Shown here: positions 1 to 10,053 of the stretch, in pieces
Layout of the letters: each line of letters opens with the position of its first letter
How positions within the stretch are numbered: position 1 is the first letter of the stretch
From: Streptomyces neyagawaensis
GTDB lineage: Bacteria > Actinomycetota > Actinomycetes > Streptomycetales > Streptomycetaceae
Assembly (NCBI RefSeq): GCF_023516595.1
Contig: NZ_JAMGBG010000027.1
Coordinates: forward strand, 186,001-250,000
Direction of reading: 5' to 3'
Length of the DNA: 64,000 nt
Program-made: the position numbers and the translations under genes
Notes under the pieces: generated by a model
What the model saw: only the letters and a program-made list of their open reading frames with translations
The model's database searches: none
Told to the model about the DNA's origin: nothing

Positions 1-1038
1 GAGGCCGCCTGGCTGGGCCGAGCCGTCGGCTGTCTCCTCGGCAAACCCGTCGAGAAGCTGCCCCTCACCGCCATCCGGCAGCTCGCCCAGACCGCCGGGA
101 ACTGGCCCCTCAACACGTACTTCACCGCGCGGGGCGTCCCCGACGACCTGCTGCGGGCCCACCCGTGGAACCGCCGCTCGGCGCACACCTCCCTCGCCGA
201 GAACATCGACGGCATGCCCGAGGACGACGACCTCAACTACCCGCTCCTCAACCTCCTTCTGCTCCAGCGGCACGGCCCCGGCTTCACCACCGCCGACGTG
301 GCGGCCCTCTGGCTCGACGAACTCCCCGCGGGCCGCACCTTCACCGCCGAACGCGTCGCCTACCGCAACCTGCTCAGCGGCATCGAGCCACCCCGCACGG
401 CACGCCACCGCAACCCGTTCCGCGAGTGGATCGGCGCCCTGATCCGGGCCGACGTCCACGGCTGGACCCACCCGGGCGACCCGGCGGCCGCGGCCGAACA
501 GGCCCACCGCGACGCCACCCTCACCCACACCGCGAACGGCGTGTACGCGGCGATGTTCGTGGCGGCCGTCATCGCCGAGGCCGCCACCGGCGCCCATGAC
601 ATCCACCACTGCCTGCGCACCGGCCTCACCGTCGTCCCCGAGCAGTCCCGCCTGGCGGGAGCGATCCGCCACGCCCTGCGACTGGCCGCCGAGGAGCGGG
701 ACTTCGACCGGATCGTCGACGCACTCCACACCACCTACGCCGACCACCACTGGGTCCACGCCCTCCCCAACACGGCCCTGCTGACGGCCGCCCTCACCCA
801 CGCGGACGGCGACTTCACCGCCTCCGTCTGCCGAGCGGTGTCGGGTGGCTGGGACACCGACTCCAACGGCGCCACGGCGGGCAGCATCGCGGGCCTCCTC
901 GCCGGTTCCCCCCGGGCGCTCCCCGACCGGTGGACGGCGCCCCTCAAGAACCGCCTGGCCACCTCGGTCGCCGACTTCAACGGCATCGGCTTCGACGCCC
1001 TGGCCCACCTCACCCACCGGGAGATCCGCCGCTCATGA
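1..1038 (+). CDS. ADP-ribosylglycohydrolase family protein (5' truncated)
   Basis: The reading frame is open from base 1, so the true start lies left of the window and 345 residues are visible. Members of this family remove ADP-ribose from proteins or small molecules using a dinuclear magnesium centre. The N-terminal part reads GRAVGCLLGKPVEK, a typical family opening. A MPEDDDLNYPLLN stretch follows near residue 72, and the C-terminal GWDTDSNGATAGSIAG supplies the expected metal-binding aspartates. The stop overlaps the start of the next gene by 4 bases (ATGA), so it is probably translationally coupled to the CoA transferase. The substrate cannot be told from sequence. Whether it acts on ADP-ribose or on a related ligand is unknown. 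Confidence 0.9.
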   Translation, partial: EAAWLGRAVGCLLGKPVEKLPLTAIRQLAQTAGNWPLNTYFTARGVPDDLLRAHPWNRRSAHTSLAENIDGMPEDDDLNYPLLNLLLLQRHGPGFTTADVAALWLDELPAGRTFTAERVAYRNLLSGIEPPRTARHRNPFREWIGALIRADVHGWTHPGDPAAAAEQAHRDATLTHTANGVYAAMFVAAVIAEAATGAHDIHHCLRTGLTVVPEQSRLAGAIRHALRLAAEERDFDRIVDALHTTYADHHWVHALPNTALLTAALTHADGDFTASVCRAVSGGWDTDSNGATAGSIAGLLAGSPRALPDRWTAPLKNRLATSVADFNGIGFDALAHLTHREIRRS

Positions 1039-2234
1039 CCCAGGCGTACGACCCCCCGCTCCGCCATCTGCGCGTCCTCGACCTCGCCACGCTCTTCGCC
1101 GGCCCCCTCGCCGCCACGATGCTCGGCGACTTCGGCGCGGAGGTCATCAAGGTCGAGCACCCCACGAAGCCCGATCCGTCCCGCGGCCACGGCCCCTCGA
1201 AGGACGGCGTCGGCCTGTGGTGGAAGCTCCTCGGCCGCAACAAGCGCACCCTGACGCTGAACCTCTCGACGCCGGGCGGCCGGGACACCCTCCTCCGGCT
1301 CGCCGCCACCTCCGACGTGATCATCGAGAACTTCCGCCCCGGCACCCTGGAGCGGTGGGGCCTGGGCTGGCCGGAGCTGTCCGCGGTCAACCCGCGCCTG
1401 GTCCTGGCCCGCGTGACCGGCTTCGGCCAGTTCGGGCCGTACGCGCGCCGCCCCGGCTTCGGCACACTCGCCGAGGCGATGAGCGGGTTCGCCGCGATCA
1501 CCGGCGAGCCGGACGCCCCGCCGGTGCTCCCGCCGTTCGGCCTCGCCGACTCGATCGCGGGCCTGGCGACGGCGTACGCGGTGATGACCGCGCTCGCCGC
1601 GCGTGACCGCACGGGCGAGGGGCAGACGGTGGACATGGCGATCATCGAGCCGATCCTCACCGTCCTCGGCCCCCAACCCCTCTGGTACGACCAGCTGGGC
1701 CACGTCCAGCCCCGCACGGGCAACCGCTCCGCGAACAACGCGCCCCGCAACACCTACCGCGCGGCGGACGGCTCCTGGGTGGCCGTGTCGACCTCCGCCC
1801 AGTCCGTAGCGGAGCGGGTGATGCGCCTGGTCGGGCGCCCGGAGCTGATCGACGAGCCGTGGTTCGGTTCGGGGGCGGAGCGGGCCCGCCACGCGGACAT
1901 CCTGGACGAGGCGGTCGGCGCGTGGATCGCCCGCCACACCCGCGAGGAGGTCATCGAGGCCTTCGAGAAGGCGGAGGCGGCGGTCGCCCCCATCCAGGAC
2001 GTGCGGGACGTGATGACCGACCCCCAGTACCGGGCGCTCGACACCGTCACCACCGTCGACGACCCCGAGCTGGGCCCCCTGCGTATGCAGAACGTCCTCT
2101 TCCGGCTCTCCGCGACACCGGGCGCCATCCGCTGGGCGGGCCGCCCGCACGGCGCGGACACGGACGCGGTCCTGACCGAGCTGGGTCTGACCGGCACGGA
2201 CATCGCGGCCCTGCGCGAGGAGGGCGTCCTGTGA
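1035..2234 (+). CDS. CaiB/BaiF (family III) CoA transferase
   Basis: This 399-residue protein should transfer CoA between an acyl-CoA and a free carboxylic acid. The family signature is present: FAGPLAATMLGDFGAEVIK near residue 20, then VIIENFRPG near residue 100. The aspartate of LADSIAG near residue 175 fits the position of the catalytic Asp. Length matches the family (about 400). I chose ATG 1035 because it overlaps the upstream stop in ATGA; a longer frame from 930 would run through the previous gene. Its own stop overlaps the next start in GTGA. The acyl substrate is not predictable, but the partner CoA-ester lyase suggests catabolism of a dicarboxylic or branched acid. Confidence 0.92.
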   Translation: MTQAYDPPLRHLRVLDLATLFAGPLAATMLGDFGAEVIKVEHPTKPDPSRGHGPSKDGVGLWWKLLGRNKRTLTLNLSTPGGRDTLLRLAATSDVIIENFRPGTLERWGLGWPELSAVNPRLVLARVTGFGQFGPYARRPGFGTLAEAMSGFAAITGEPDAPPVLPPFGLADSIAGLATAYAVMTALAARDRTGEGQTVDMAIIEPILTVLGPQPLWYDQLGHVQPRTGNRSANNAPRNTYRAADGSWVAVSTSAQSVAERVMRLVGRPELIDEPWFGSGAERARHADILDEAVGAWIARHTREEVIEAFEKAEAAVAPIQDVRDVMTDPQYRALDTVTTVDDPELGPLRMQNVLFRLSATPGAIRWAGRPHGADTDAVLTELGLTGTDIAALREEGVL

Positions 2235-3085
2235 CCCCCCATCCCGTCGCCTCCGTCCCGCTGACCTGGCTGTACGTCCCCGGGGACCGCCCCGAGGTGG
2301 TGGTCAAGGCCTTGGTCTCCGGCGCGGACGTCGTGATCGTGGACCTGGAGGACGCGGTCGCCGCCGACCGCAAGGAGTACGCGCGGTCCGCCACCGCCGA
2401 ACTGCTCTCGGAACCCCCGCCGGTCCCCGTTCACGTCCGGGTGAACGCCCTGGACACCGTGTACGCCGAGGACGACCTCAAGACACTGGCCCCGCTCCCC
2501 GGCCTGGGCGCCCTCCGACTGCCGAAGATCTCGGCTGGCGCCGACGTGGTGCGCGTCGCGGAGCGCGCCGCCCCCGCCGACGGAGGGGCTCTCCCCCTCC
2601 ACCCCCTGCTGGAGTCGGCGCTCGGCGTGGAACGGGCGTACGAGATCGCCGCCGCCCACCCGTCGGTCCAGGGCATCGCGCTCGGTGAGGCGGACCTCCG
2701 CGCCGACCTCGCCGTCCGCGACGACCGGGCGCTCGACTGGCCCCGCTCCCGGGTGATCGTCGCCGCCCGCGCCGCGGGGCTGCCCTCGCCGGCGCAGTCC
2801 ATCCACCCGGACACCAAGGACCTCGACGGCCTGGCCCGCTCCTGCGCGCACGGCCGCGCCCTGGGGTTCCTCGGCCGGGCCGCGATCCACCCCCGCCAGC
2901 TCCCGGTCATCGAACGCGCCTACGCCCCGACCGCGGCGGAGATCGAATCCGCCGAGCACATCGTCGAGGCCGCCACCGCGAGACCCGGTGCCCAGGCGCT
3001 CCCCACGGGTCACTTCATCGACCCGGCGATCCTGGCCCAGGCCCGCCGCACCCTGACCCTCGCGCACCGCGCCGCGAGATCCTGA
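2231..3085 (+). CDS. HpcH/HpaI aldolase family CoA-ester lyase (CitE-like)
   Basis: The 284-residue protein belongs to the citrate lyase beta-like TIM barrels that cleave beta-hydroxyacyl-CoA thioesters such as citramalyl-CoA or malyl-CoA. It opens with LYVPGDRPEVVVKAL, followed by VDLEDAV (metal-site region), LLESALGVERAYEIA and GEADLRADLAV. It closes with the GRAAIHPRQLPVIERAY segment typical of the family. The start is GTG 2231, overlapping the upstream stop by 4 bases. Together with the CoA transferase it looks like an acid-activation plus C-C cleavage pair. No hydratase is next to it, so a complete itaconate-type route is not shown here. Confidence 0.88.
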   Translation: MTPHPVASVPLTWLYVPGDRPEVVVKALVSGADVVIVDLEDAVAADRKEYARSATAELLSEPPPVPVHVRVNALDTVYAEDDLKTLAPLPGLGALRLPKISAGADVVRVAERAAPADGGALPLHPLLESALGVERAYEIAAAHPSVQGIALGEADLRADLAVRDDRALDWPRSRVIVAARAAGLPSPAQSIHPDTKDLDGLARSCAHGRALGFLGRAAIHPRQLPVIERAYAPTAAEIESAEHIVEAATARPGAQALPTGHFIDPAILAQARRTLTLAHRAARS

Positions 3086-3121
3086 CCGACGCCGGGTCCG
3101 GCCCGCCGCCTCCGAGAAGCC

Positions 3122-3157
3122 GAACGCCCACCCGCCTGATCCGGCGGGTGGGCGTTC
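3122..3157. terminator. Bidirectional hairpin terminator
   Basis: A perfect 15-bp inverted repeat (3122-3136 with 3143-3157) with a 6-base loop lies between the convergent ends of the CoA-ester lyase gene and lgt, so it can serve both strands. There is no T tract, which is usual for Streptomyces terminators. Confidence 0.85.
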
Positions 3158-3203
3158 ACGACGTCCGTCGCGGGGCGGCGGGTCGCAGCGGGCGAGCGGG
3201 GCC

Positions 3204-4301
3204 TCAGCTCTTCTCGGCAGCCTGCGGCGCGGCGTCCGAGACCTTCGCGTCCTTCTTCTGCTCGGACTTGTCGACAGAGGTCGTGGAAGACCTCTCCGTG
3301 GGCTTCCCGGACTCGGTCGCCTTGTCGGCAGCCTTCCCGGAGCCCTTGTCGGCGGCCTTCTCGTCGGTCTTCTCGTCGGTCTTCGCGGGGCTCTTGCCGG
3401 TCGCCTCCTCGGCGTCCTTCTCCGACTCCGTGTCCCCGTCGTCCCCGTCCTTCTTCAGGGCGGTGGAATCGTCGTCGCCGTCATCGGTGCCCGGCTCGAC
3501 GATCTCCTCGCGCCCCGGCCGCTTCCGGGCCGACAGCACGATGTAGATCACGGCGAGCACGAACACGAACAGCGCGGTCCAGTTGTTGAGCCGCAGGCCC
3601 AGGATGTGGTGCGCGTCGTCGACCCGCATGTACTCGATCCAGAACCGCCCGGCGCAGTACGCGGCGACGTACAGCGCGAACGCCCGCCCGTGCCCGAGCC
3701 GGAAGCGCCGGTCGGCCCAGATGACCAGCACCGCGACACCGATGCACCACAGCGACTCGTACAGGAAGGTCGGGTGGTAGGTGCCCGGCATCCGACCGTC
3801 CGTGGAGGACGTGATCTCCAGGGCCCAGGGCAGATCCGTGGGCCTGCCGTACAGCTCCTGGTTGAACCAGTTGCCCCACCGCCCGATCGCCTGGGCGAGG
3901 GCGATGCCCGGCGCGACGGCGTCGGCGTAAGCGGGCAGCGGGATGCCACGGTGGCGGCAGCCGATCCACGCGCCGACGGCGCCGAGGGCGATCGCGCCCC
4001 AGATGCCGAGGCCGCCCTCCCACACCTTGAAGGCGTCCACCCAGTCACGGCCCTCGCTGAAGTACAGCTCGTAGTCCGTGATCACGTGGTAGAGCCGGCC
4101 GCCGACCAGGCCGAAGGGAACGGCCCAGACCGCGATGTCGGCGACCGTGCCGGCGCGCCCGCCCCGGGCGACCCAGCGTTTGTTGCCGAGCCAGACGGCT
4201 ACGAAGACACCGATGATGATGCAGAAGGCGTAGCCGCGCAGCGGGACGGGACCGAGGTACAGCACCCCGCGCGACGGGCTGGGAATGTAGGCAAGTTCCA
4301 T
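3204..4301 (-). CDS. lgt: Prolipoprotein diacylglyceryl transferase
   Basis: Lgt moves diacylglycerol from phosphatidylglycerol to the lipobox cysteine of prolipoproteins in the cytoplasmic membrane. The 365-residue protein has the usual N-terminal MELAYIPSPSRG, several membrane segments, and the Lgt core around AQAIGRWGNWFNQELYGRP. The start at ATG 4301 matches the family; a longer frame exists to 4376 but looks non-coding. After the last membrane helix (about residue 257) there is an unusual charged tail of about 105 residues rich in K, D, E, S and T, with repeated KTDEK and AADK units. The tail is probably cytoplasmic and disordered. LspA, the next enzyme of the pathway, is at 47417-48028. 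Confidence 0.96.
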   Translation of the reverse strand: MELAYIPSPSRGVLYLGPVPLRGYAFCIIIGVFVAVWLGNKRWVARGGRAGTVADIAVWAVPFGLVGGRLYHVITDYELYFSEGRDWVDAFKVWEGGLGIWGAIALGAVGAWIGCRHRGIPLPAYADAVAPGIALAQAIGRWGNWFNQELYGRPTDLPWALEITSSTDGRMPGTYHPTFLYESLWCIGVAVLVIWADRRFRLGHGRAFALYVAAYCAGRFWIEYMRVDDAHHILGLRLNNWTALFVFVLAVIYIVLSARKRPGREEIVEPGTDDGDDDSTALKKDGDDGDTESEKDAEEATGKSPAKTDEKTDEKAADKGSGKAADKATESGKPTERSSTTSVDKSEQKKDAKVSDAAPQAAEKS

Positions 4302-4324
4302 GGCAGGGTCGACGCTACCCTGCC
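4302..4324 (-). promoter_or_regulatory. Inverted repeat abutting the lgt start codon
   Basis: An 8-bp perfect inverted repeat (4302-4309 with 4317-4324, loop 7) ends directly at the lgt ATG. A possible -10 box, TAGCGT on the minus strand, overlaps it at 4312-4317. If transcription starts there, the mRNA would be nearly leaderless; if it starts upstream, the hairpin would sit at the ribosome site. Confidence 0.4.
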
Positions 4325-4427
4325 GGGCCCGGCCGACGGCAGGCAGCCCGGCAACGGGTCCATAACGCCGCCCCATGAACTCCCGGACGCCACAGGGGTT
4401 CCCGTGGCCCCGGGCGCCCCCGTGGTC

Positions 4428-5204
4428 TCACCCCTGGGCGTTCTTCTCCACCATCTGCTTCAGCTTGGCCGGGGTCATCGACCGGTCGGCGTAGATGTTG
4501 GTGCCGTTGAGGAAGACGCTCGGGGTGCCGCCGTAGCCGCCCTTCTGGAAGGCCTCGTTGGACTTGGCGACCCAGGCGTCGTGGGTGCCCTTCTCGACGC
4601 AGGTGCGGAACGCGTCCGTGTCGAGGCCGTCGACCTTCTCCGCCAGGTCGATCAGCGTGCTGTTCCGTGAGAAGGCGTCGTCGGTCTCGGGCGGCTGGTT
4701 CTCGTAGAGCACGTCGTGGTACGCCGGGAACTTGCCGGCGTTCTGCGCGCACGCGGCGGCGTTGGCGGCCTTGCGGGAGCCGCTGCCGCCCATGTTCCCG
4801 TCGATCAGGGTGACCAGGCGGTATTCCACCTTCAGCTGACCGGCCTCGGTCAGTTCGTGGATCGTCGAGCGGTACGCGTCCTCGAAGGACTTGCAGGCCG
4901 GGCAGCGGAAGTCCTCCCAGACCGTGAGGGTGGACTCGGCACCGGCGTCCCCGACGGGGAGCGCCAGGCTGTTCTCGCCGTTGGCCCCGGAGGGCGCCAC
5001 GACCGGGCCCGAGGCGTCGCCGCCGTCGTCCTTGCCCGCGTTCGCCGCGACGATGCCGATCACGGCGGCCAGCCCCAGGACACACACCACCGAGGCACCC
5101 ACGATCAACGCCCGACGGCGCTTCTCGGCAGCCTTCTGCTTCTCGCGCTCCTCCGCCAGCCGCTCACGGGCGGTGCGCTTTCCCTCACGGTTCTTCTCGC
5201 TCAC
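4428..5204 (-). CDS. Membrane-anchored DsbA-like thioredoxin-domain protein
   Basis: The 258-residue protein has a basic cytoplasmic start, one membrane helix at about residues 32-52, and an extracytoplasmic thioredoxin-fold domain with the redox motif C101-P-A-C104. The cis-proline loop is visible as GGTPSVFLNG near the C terminus. It probably oxidises or isomerises disulfides in exported proteins. The chosen start is GTG 5204 (VSEKNREG), since the family begins with this charged segment. The gene lies between trpA and lgt on the same strand. A close architectural paralogue is at 34548-35348. Confidence 0.88.
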   Translation of the reverse strand: MSEKNREGKRTARERLAEEREKQKAAEKRRRALIVGASVVCVLGLAAVIGIVAANAGKDDGGDASGPVVAPSGANGENSLALPVGDAGAESTLTVWEDFRCPACKSFEDAYRSTIHELTEAGQLKVEYRLVTLIDGNMGGSGSRKAANAAACAQNAGKFPAYHDVLYENQPPETDDAFSRNSTLIDLAEKVDGLDTDAFRTCVEKGTHDAWVAKSNEAFQKGGYGGTPSVFLNGTNIYADRSMTPAKLKQMVEKNAQG

Positions 5205-5220
5205 ATCCCGCAGAACGAAC

Positions 5221-5245
5221 CGGGGAGGCGCACCGCGCCTCCCCG
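5221..5245. terminator. Hairpin downstream of trpA
   Basis: A perfect 10-bp inverted repeat (5221-5230 with 5236-5245, loop 5) lies between trpA and the DsbA-like gene. It may end the trp transcript or structure the leader of the next gene, which starts 16 bases later. Confidence 0.55.
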
Positions 5246-5355
5246 ATCCCACTTCCACCCCTTCGAGTGAGCGGATGACCCGTTACGTCCCGCCCGCCCC
5301 GTACGACAAACGGGTGAACGTCACGCGCCCCCCTCCGCCGGGGCTGACGCGCCGG

Positions 5356-6170
5356 TCACGCGCTCCGGCGCACGCCCTTGGCGAGGTCGCCGGCCAGCTC
5401 CCGTACGGCGTCCAGCCCGGCCGCCTCGTCCGGGGCGTCCAGCATCCGCTTCACGAACGCGGAGCCGACGATCACCCCGTCCGCGAACCCGGCGACCTCG
5501 GCGGCCTGCTCGGCGTTCGAGACACCGAGGCCGACGCAGACCGGCAGCCCGGAGCCGGTGGCCCGGGTGCGTTCCACCAGGTCCTGGGCCTGGGCGCCGA
5601 CCGACTCCCGGGTGCCCGTGACGCCCATCAGCGAGGCGGCGTAGACGAAGCCGCTGCCCGCCGCGGTGATCTCGGCGAGGCGGGCGTCCTTGCTGCTGGG
5701 CGCGACCACGAAGACCGTGCCGAGGCCGTGCTTCTCGGCGTGCTCCCTCCACAGCGCCGACTCCTGGACGGGCAGGTCGGGAAGGATGCAGCCCGCGCCG
5801 CCGGCCTCCGCCAGCTCGGCGGTGAAGCGCTCGACGCCGTAGCGGTCGATGGGGTTCCAGTACGTCATGACGAGGACGGGCTTGCCGGTCGCCTCGAAGG
5901 CCTCCCGCACCGTGCGCATCACGTCCGCGATCTTGACGCCGCCGCGCAGGGCGATGTCGTCGGCGGTCTGGATGACAGGACCGTCGAGGACCGGGTCGCT
6001 GTGCGGCAGACCGACCTCGACGACGTCGGCGCCGCCCTCGAAGACGGCCTTGATGGCGGCGATACCGCCGTCGACGGTCGGGAACCCGGCCGGCAGATAG
6101 GCGATGAGCGCGGACCGCCCCTCCGCCTTCGCGGCGGCGAGGGTGTCACTCAACAGCTGGATGTTCCCGC

Positions 6171-6174
<4 letters not shown>
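5356..6174 (-). CDS. trpA: Tryptophan synthase alpha chain
   Basis: TrpA cleaves indole-3-glycerol phosphate to indole and glyceraldehyde 3-phosphate and passes indole to TrpB. The 272-residue length is standard. The catalytic glutamate is in [10 protein letters not shown] (about residue 51) and the catalytic aspartate in the same segment, ahead of VLDGPVIQ. The GTG start at 6174 overlaps the trpB stop by 4 bases, giving tight coupling of the two subunits of the synthase complex. Confidence 0.97.
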
Positions 6175-7460
<1,286 letters not shown>

Positions 7461-7649
7461 GCGCTTACCTCACAGGGGCAACGGCCCCGATGTCGAACGG
7501 ACGATGAGAGGCCCATACAGGGACGTCACCGGGGACGAGGGGCGCGGGGCAGCGGCGGACGGCCGCGTGTGCGGCGGTACCGAACCGGCCGGGGCCGTAC
7601 TGGTCCTCCGGTGGACAGGCGTCACCCGGTGTGCGGAGCGGAGATCGGC

Positions 7650-7835
7650 TCAGCTCACCGCGGGTGACACGGGCCGGGGCCATCGCATGCCGTTCACCTG
7701 GCCCGGCTCGTCACCGATGACATAGCGGACCCGGCGCCCGTGGACCCGGCGCGCGGGCGCCCGGCAGCCACGGGGACGGCACCCGCGCGCGAGGCGGGCG
7801 TAGGGGTCCCTGGTGGTCATGGTGAGCGAGAACAT
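7650..7835 (-). CDS. trpM: TrpM-like small modulator of tryptophan biosynthesis
   Basis: This small basic protein (61 residues from ATG 7835, 56 from ATG 7820) contains RGCRPRGCRAPARRV and YVIGDEPGQVNGMRW. That matches the TrpM/TrpX protein known between trpC and trpB in Streptomyces, which is reported to modulate tryptophan supply and differentiation. Its position here is the same. I prefer 7835 because a TAGGCT -10 box lies 8 bases upstream, which fits a leaderless mRNA, and neither ATG has a Shine-Dalgarno site. The two cysteines and many arginines suggest nucleic-acid or protein binding, but the biochemical role is unknown. Confidence 0.8.
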   Translation of the reverse strand: MFSLTMTTRDPYARLARGCRPRGCRAPARRVHGRRVRYVIGDEPGQVNGMRWPRPVSPAVS

Positions 7836-7880
7836 CGGGGCACAGCCTACCGGCCCGATCTCACCCGTGTGAGGGATGCC
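7836..7880 (-). promoter_or_regulatory. Leaderless trpM promoter with inverted repeat
   Basis: On the minus strand a -10 box TAGGCT (7844-7849) sits 8 bases before ATG 7835. About 18 bases further upstream CTCACA resembles a -35 box. The short inverted repeat CTCAC/GTGAG overlaps that -35-like site and could be an operator. No transcript data are available. Confidence 0.45.
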
Positions 7881-8000
7881 GGGCTCGGTCGTACCCGCCA
7901 TGGGCGAGGCCGTCGTGGCCGCCCGTACGCACCCCGCGGCCCCGGCCGGGACGTGCCCGGACCGGTCGGCGGCGGTGGTGCGGTCGGTCATGGTGCGCGG

Positions 8001-8810
8001 TCAGCTCCGGCCGTGTCGCAGCGCCGGGTGCTCACCGGCGGCGACGAGGTCGGCGACAGCGGTCTTCGGGTCCTTGCCGGTGACGAGGGACTCGCCCACG
8101 AGGACCGCGTCCGCGCCGGCGTTGGCGTAGGCGATGAGGTCGTGGGGGCCTCGGACGCCGGACTCGGCGACCTTGACGATGTGGTCGGGGATCTCGGGGG
8201 CGACGCGTTCGAAGGTGGAGCGGTCCACTTCGAGGGTCTTGAGGTTGCGCGCGTTGACGCCGATCACCCGGGCGCCCGCGTCGACCGCCCGCTCGACCTC
8301 GTCCTCGTCGTGCACCTCGACGAGCGGGGTGAGCCCGATGGACTCGGCGCGCTCGATGAGGGACTCCAGGGCGGGCTGGTCGAGGGCGGCGACGATCAGC
8401 AGGGCCAGATCGGCGCCGTACGCCCGTGCCTCCCACAGCTGGTAGGAGGTGACGATGAAGTCCTTGCGCAGCACGGGGATGTCCACGCGGGCCCGCACGG
8501 CCTCCAGGTCCGCGAGCGAACCGCCGAAGCGGCGCTGTTCGGTGAGGACGGAGATGACCGCGGCGCCGCCCGCCTCGTAGTCGGCGGCGAGGCCGGCCGG
8601 GTCGGCGATCGCGGCGAGCGCACCCTTGGAGGGGCTGGAGCGCTTGACCTCGCAGATGACCTTGACGCCGTCACCGCGCAGGGCGGCCACGCCGTCCTTG
8701 GCAGCGGGAGCCTTGGCCGCGCGCTCCTTGAGCTCTTCGAGGCTGACGCGGGCCTGCCGCTCCGAAAGGTCGGCACGGACTCCGTCGATGATCTCGTCGA
8801 GCACACTCAC
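8001..8810 (-). CDS. trpC: Indole-3-glycerol phosphate synthase
   Basis: TrpC closes the ring of the carboxyphenylamino-deoxyribulose phosphate to give indole-3-glycerol phosphate. The 269-residue TIM barrel has the catalytic-lysine segment [11 protein letters not shown] (about residue 53), [17 protein letters not shown] and the SESGV-type phosphate site (AESGV). The GTG start at 8810 is preceded by an AAAGGGGG ribosome site 10 bases away. A possible -10 box TACCAT (minus strand, 8909-8914) would give a leader of about 90 bases. The preceding isomerase step (TrpF) is covered by PriA at 14775-15500. Confidence 0.96.
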   Translation of the reverse strand: MSVLDEIIDGVRADLSERQARVSLEELKERAAKAPAAKDGVAALRGDGVKVICEVKRSSPSKGALAAIADPAGLAADYEAGGAAVISVLTEQRRFGGSLADLEAVRARVDIPVLRKDFIVTSYQLWEARAYGADLALLIVAALDQPALESLIERAESIGLTPLVEVHDEDEVERAVDAGARVIGVNARNLKTLEVDRSTFERVAPEIPDHIVKVAESGVRGPHDLIAYANAGADAVLVGESLVTGKDPKTAVADLVAAGEHPALRHGRS

Positions 8811-9029
8811 GCGAGCGGCCCCCTTTCAGACGGTTGCGGTCGGTGACAACGGTCGACAGTCGATTTTCGGCTGACGGGCGCTTCACACGGTCCTGGCGGT
8901 TCACTGCGATGGTAGCCGGACCGGGGCACAGCTCTCGCATCCGGTTGACGGCGGTCCCTCCCCCACCCCCGAACCAGCTTCGCTCGGCTCGGGCGGAAGG
9001 TGCCCCCATCCTGGACGTTCCCCGTTCGA

Positions 9030-9500
9030 TCAAGGGTGAAGCCAGGCGCCGAAGGGCAGGTTCCGGACAACCGTGAAGACCAGCACCGACGCGCCGAGCG
9101 CCCACAGGACCGCGGGCCGGAGTTCGAGTCTCATCGGCCGTCCGCGGGCCGCCCGGACCACCCATACGGTCCACAGCACCGCACAGGTCACGAAGGCGAC
9201 CACGGCCAGGGCGTTGTCCGTGAAGGCGGTCGCCACGTCCCCGTGGGCGAAGGCATGGGCACTGCGCAGCCCGCCGCAGCCCGGGCAGTACAGGCCGGTG
9301 AACCGCCAGAGCGGGCACACGGGGTAGTGGCCGGGTTCGTTCGGATCCACGGCCGCGACATACGCGAAGGCCCCACCGACGGCCGCGAGCGCGGCGGCAG
9401 GGATCCAAAGCCTTCGCAGCGCACCGCCCTGGGCCGGGACGGCCCGAACGGCGTGCGGGGGCGGCGCGACTGGCTGGGGATCGGCGTTCACACACCGCAT
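9030..9500 (-). CDS. DUF2752 family membrane protein
   Basis: The 156-residue protein shows three hydrophobic segments and the DUF2752 signature CPLWRFTGLYCPGCGGLRS followed by AHAF. The conserved cysteines (CPGCG) hint at metal or redox chemistry, but no function is established. The start at ATG 9500 (MRCVNADP) is a choice; a longer frame reaches 9545 and GTG 9491 is also possible. It lies within the trp-linked run, upstream of trpC on the same strand. Confidence 0.75.
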   Translation of the reverse strand: MRCVNADPQPVAPPPHAVRAVPAQGGALRRLWIPAAALAAVGGAFAYVAAVDPNEPGHYPVCPLWRFTGLYCPGCGGLRSAHAFAHGDVATAFTDNALAVVAFVTCAVLWTVWVVRAARGRPMRLELRPAVLWALGASVLVFTVVRNLPFGAWLHP

Positions 9501-9632
9501 TGTGCCCGGCGGGCGCCCCACGCGCGCGTGCGGGCGGCCGGGCACCCCCGGGGCGAACCGGACGGCCGGGTGCCCCGAGGTGGACCGGACGGCCGGTGGC
9601 CCGAGGCGGACCTGACCGCCCTGTGCGGAACG

Positions 9633-9908
9633 TCAGCCCTTGGCGGGGACGGGCTCGCCGCTGATGGCCTTGGCCTCCGCCTTCGCGGCACCGGACCAGT
9701 CGTCGCCGTGCGTCGACTTGGCCTGGCCGAGGCCCATCGCCTTCATGATCATGCCCACGACGCCGCCGAGCAGGACGATGACCATGCCCGCCCAGAATCC
9801 CAGCGGTTCGGCCATCACCATGTAGGCGCCCGAGACGCAGAAACCGATGAAGGCGATGGTGACGCCGGTCCAGGCGGCCGGGGTGTGGCCGTGGCTGCTG
9901 CCCGCCAT
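9633..9908 (-). CDS. HGxxPAAW family small membrane protein
   Basis: The 91-residue protein starts MAGSSHGHTPAAWTG, which contains the HGxxPAAW motif that names this actinobacterial family. Two membrane helices follow (about residues 14-32 and 36-57), then a short charged tail. Its ribosome site GAGGAG is well placed before ATG 9908. The function is unknown. Members are regularly found beside trp genes, as here. Confidence 0.85.
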   Translation of the reverse strand: MAGSSHGHTPAAWTGVTIAFIGFCVSGAYMVMAEPLGFWAGMVIVLLGGVVGMIMKAMGLGQAKSTHGDDWSGAAKAEAKAISGEPVPAKG

Positions 9909-10053
9909 GACTTTGCTCCTCGTTGCTCAGTTGCTCTGTGCGAGTGCTCGATGCGTGCCGCTTGATGCGTGGCGCTCGATGCCGGTGGTGAGTCGGACGC
10001 TCGGCGTCCATTGTCCCGTACGCCCACGGGTGCCTTGAGCGGGGGTCCGCCCC

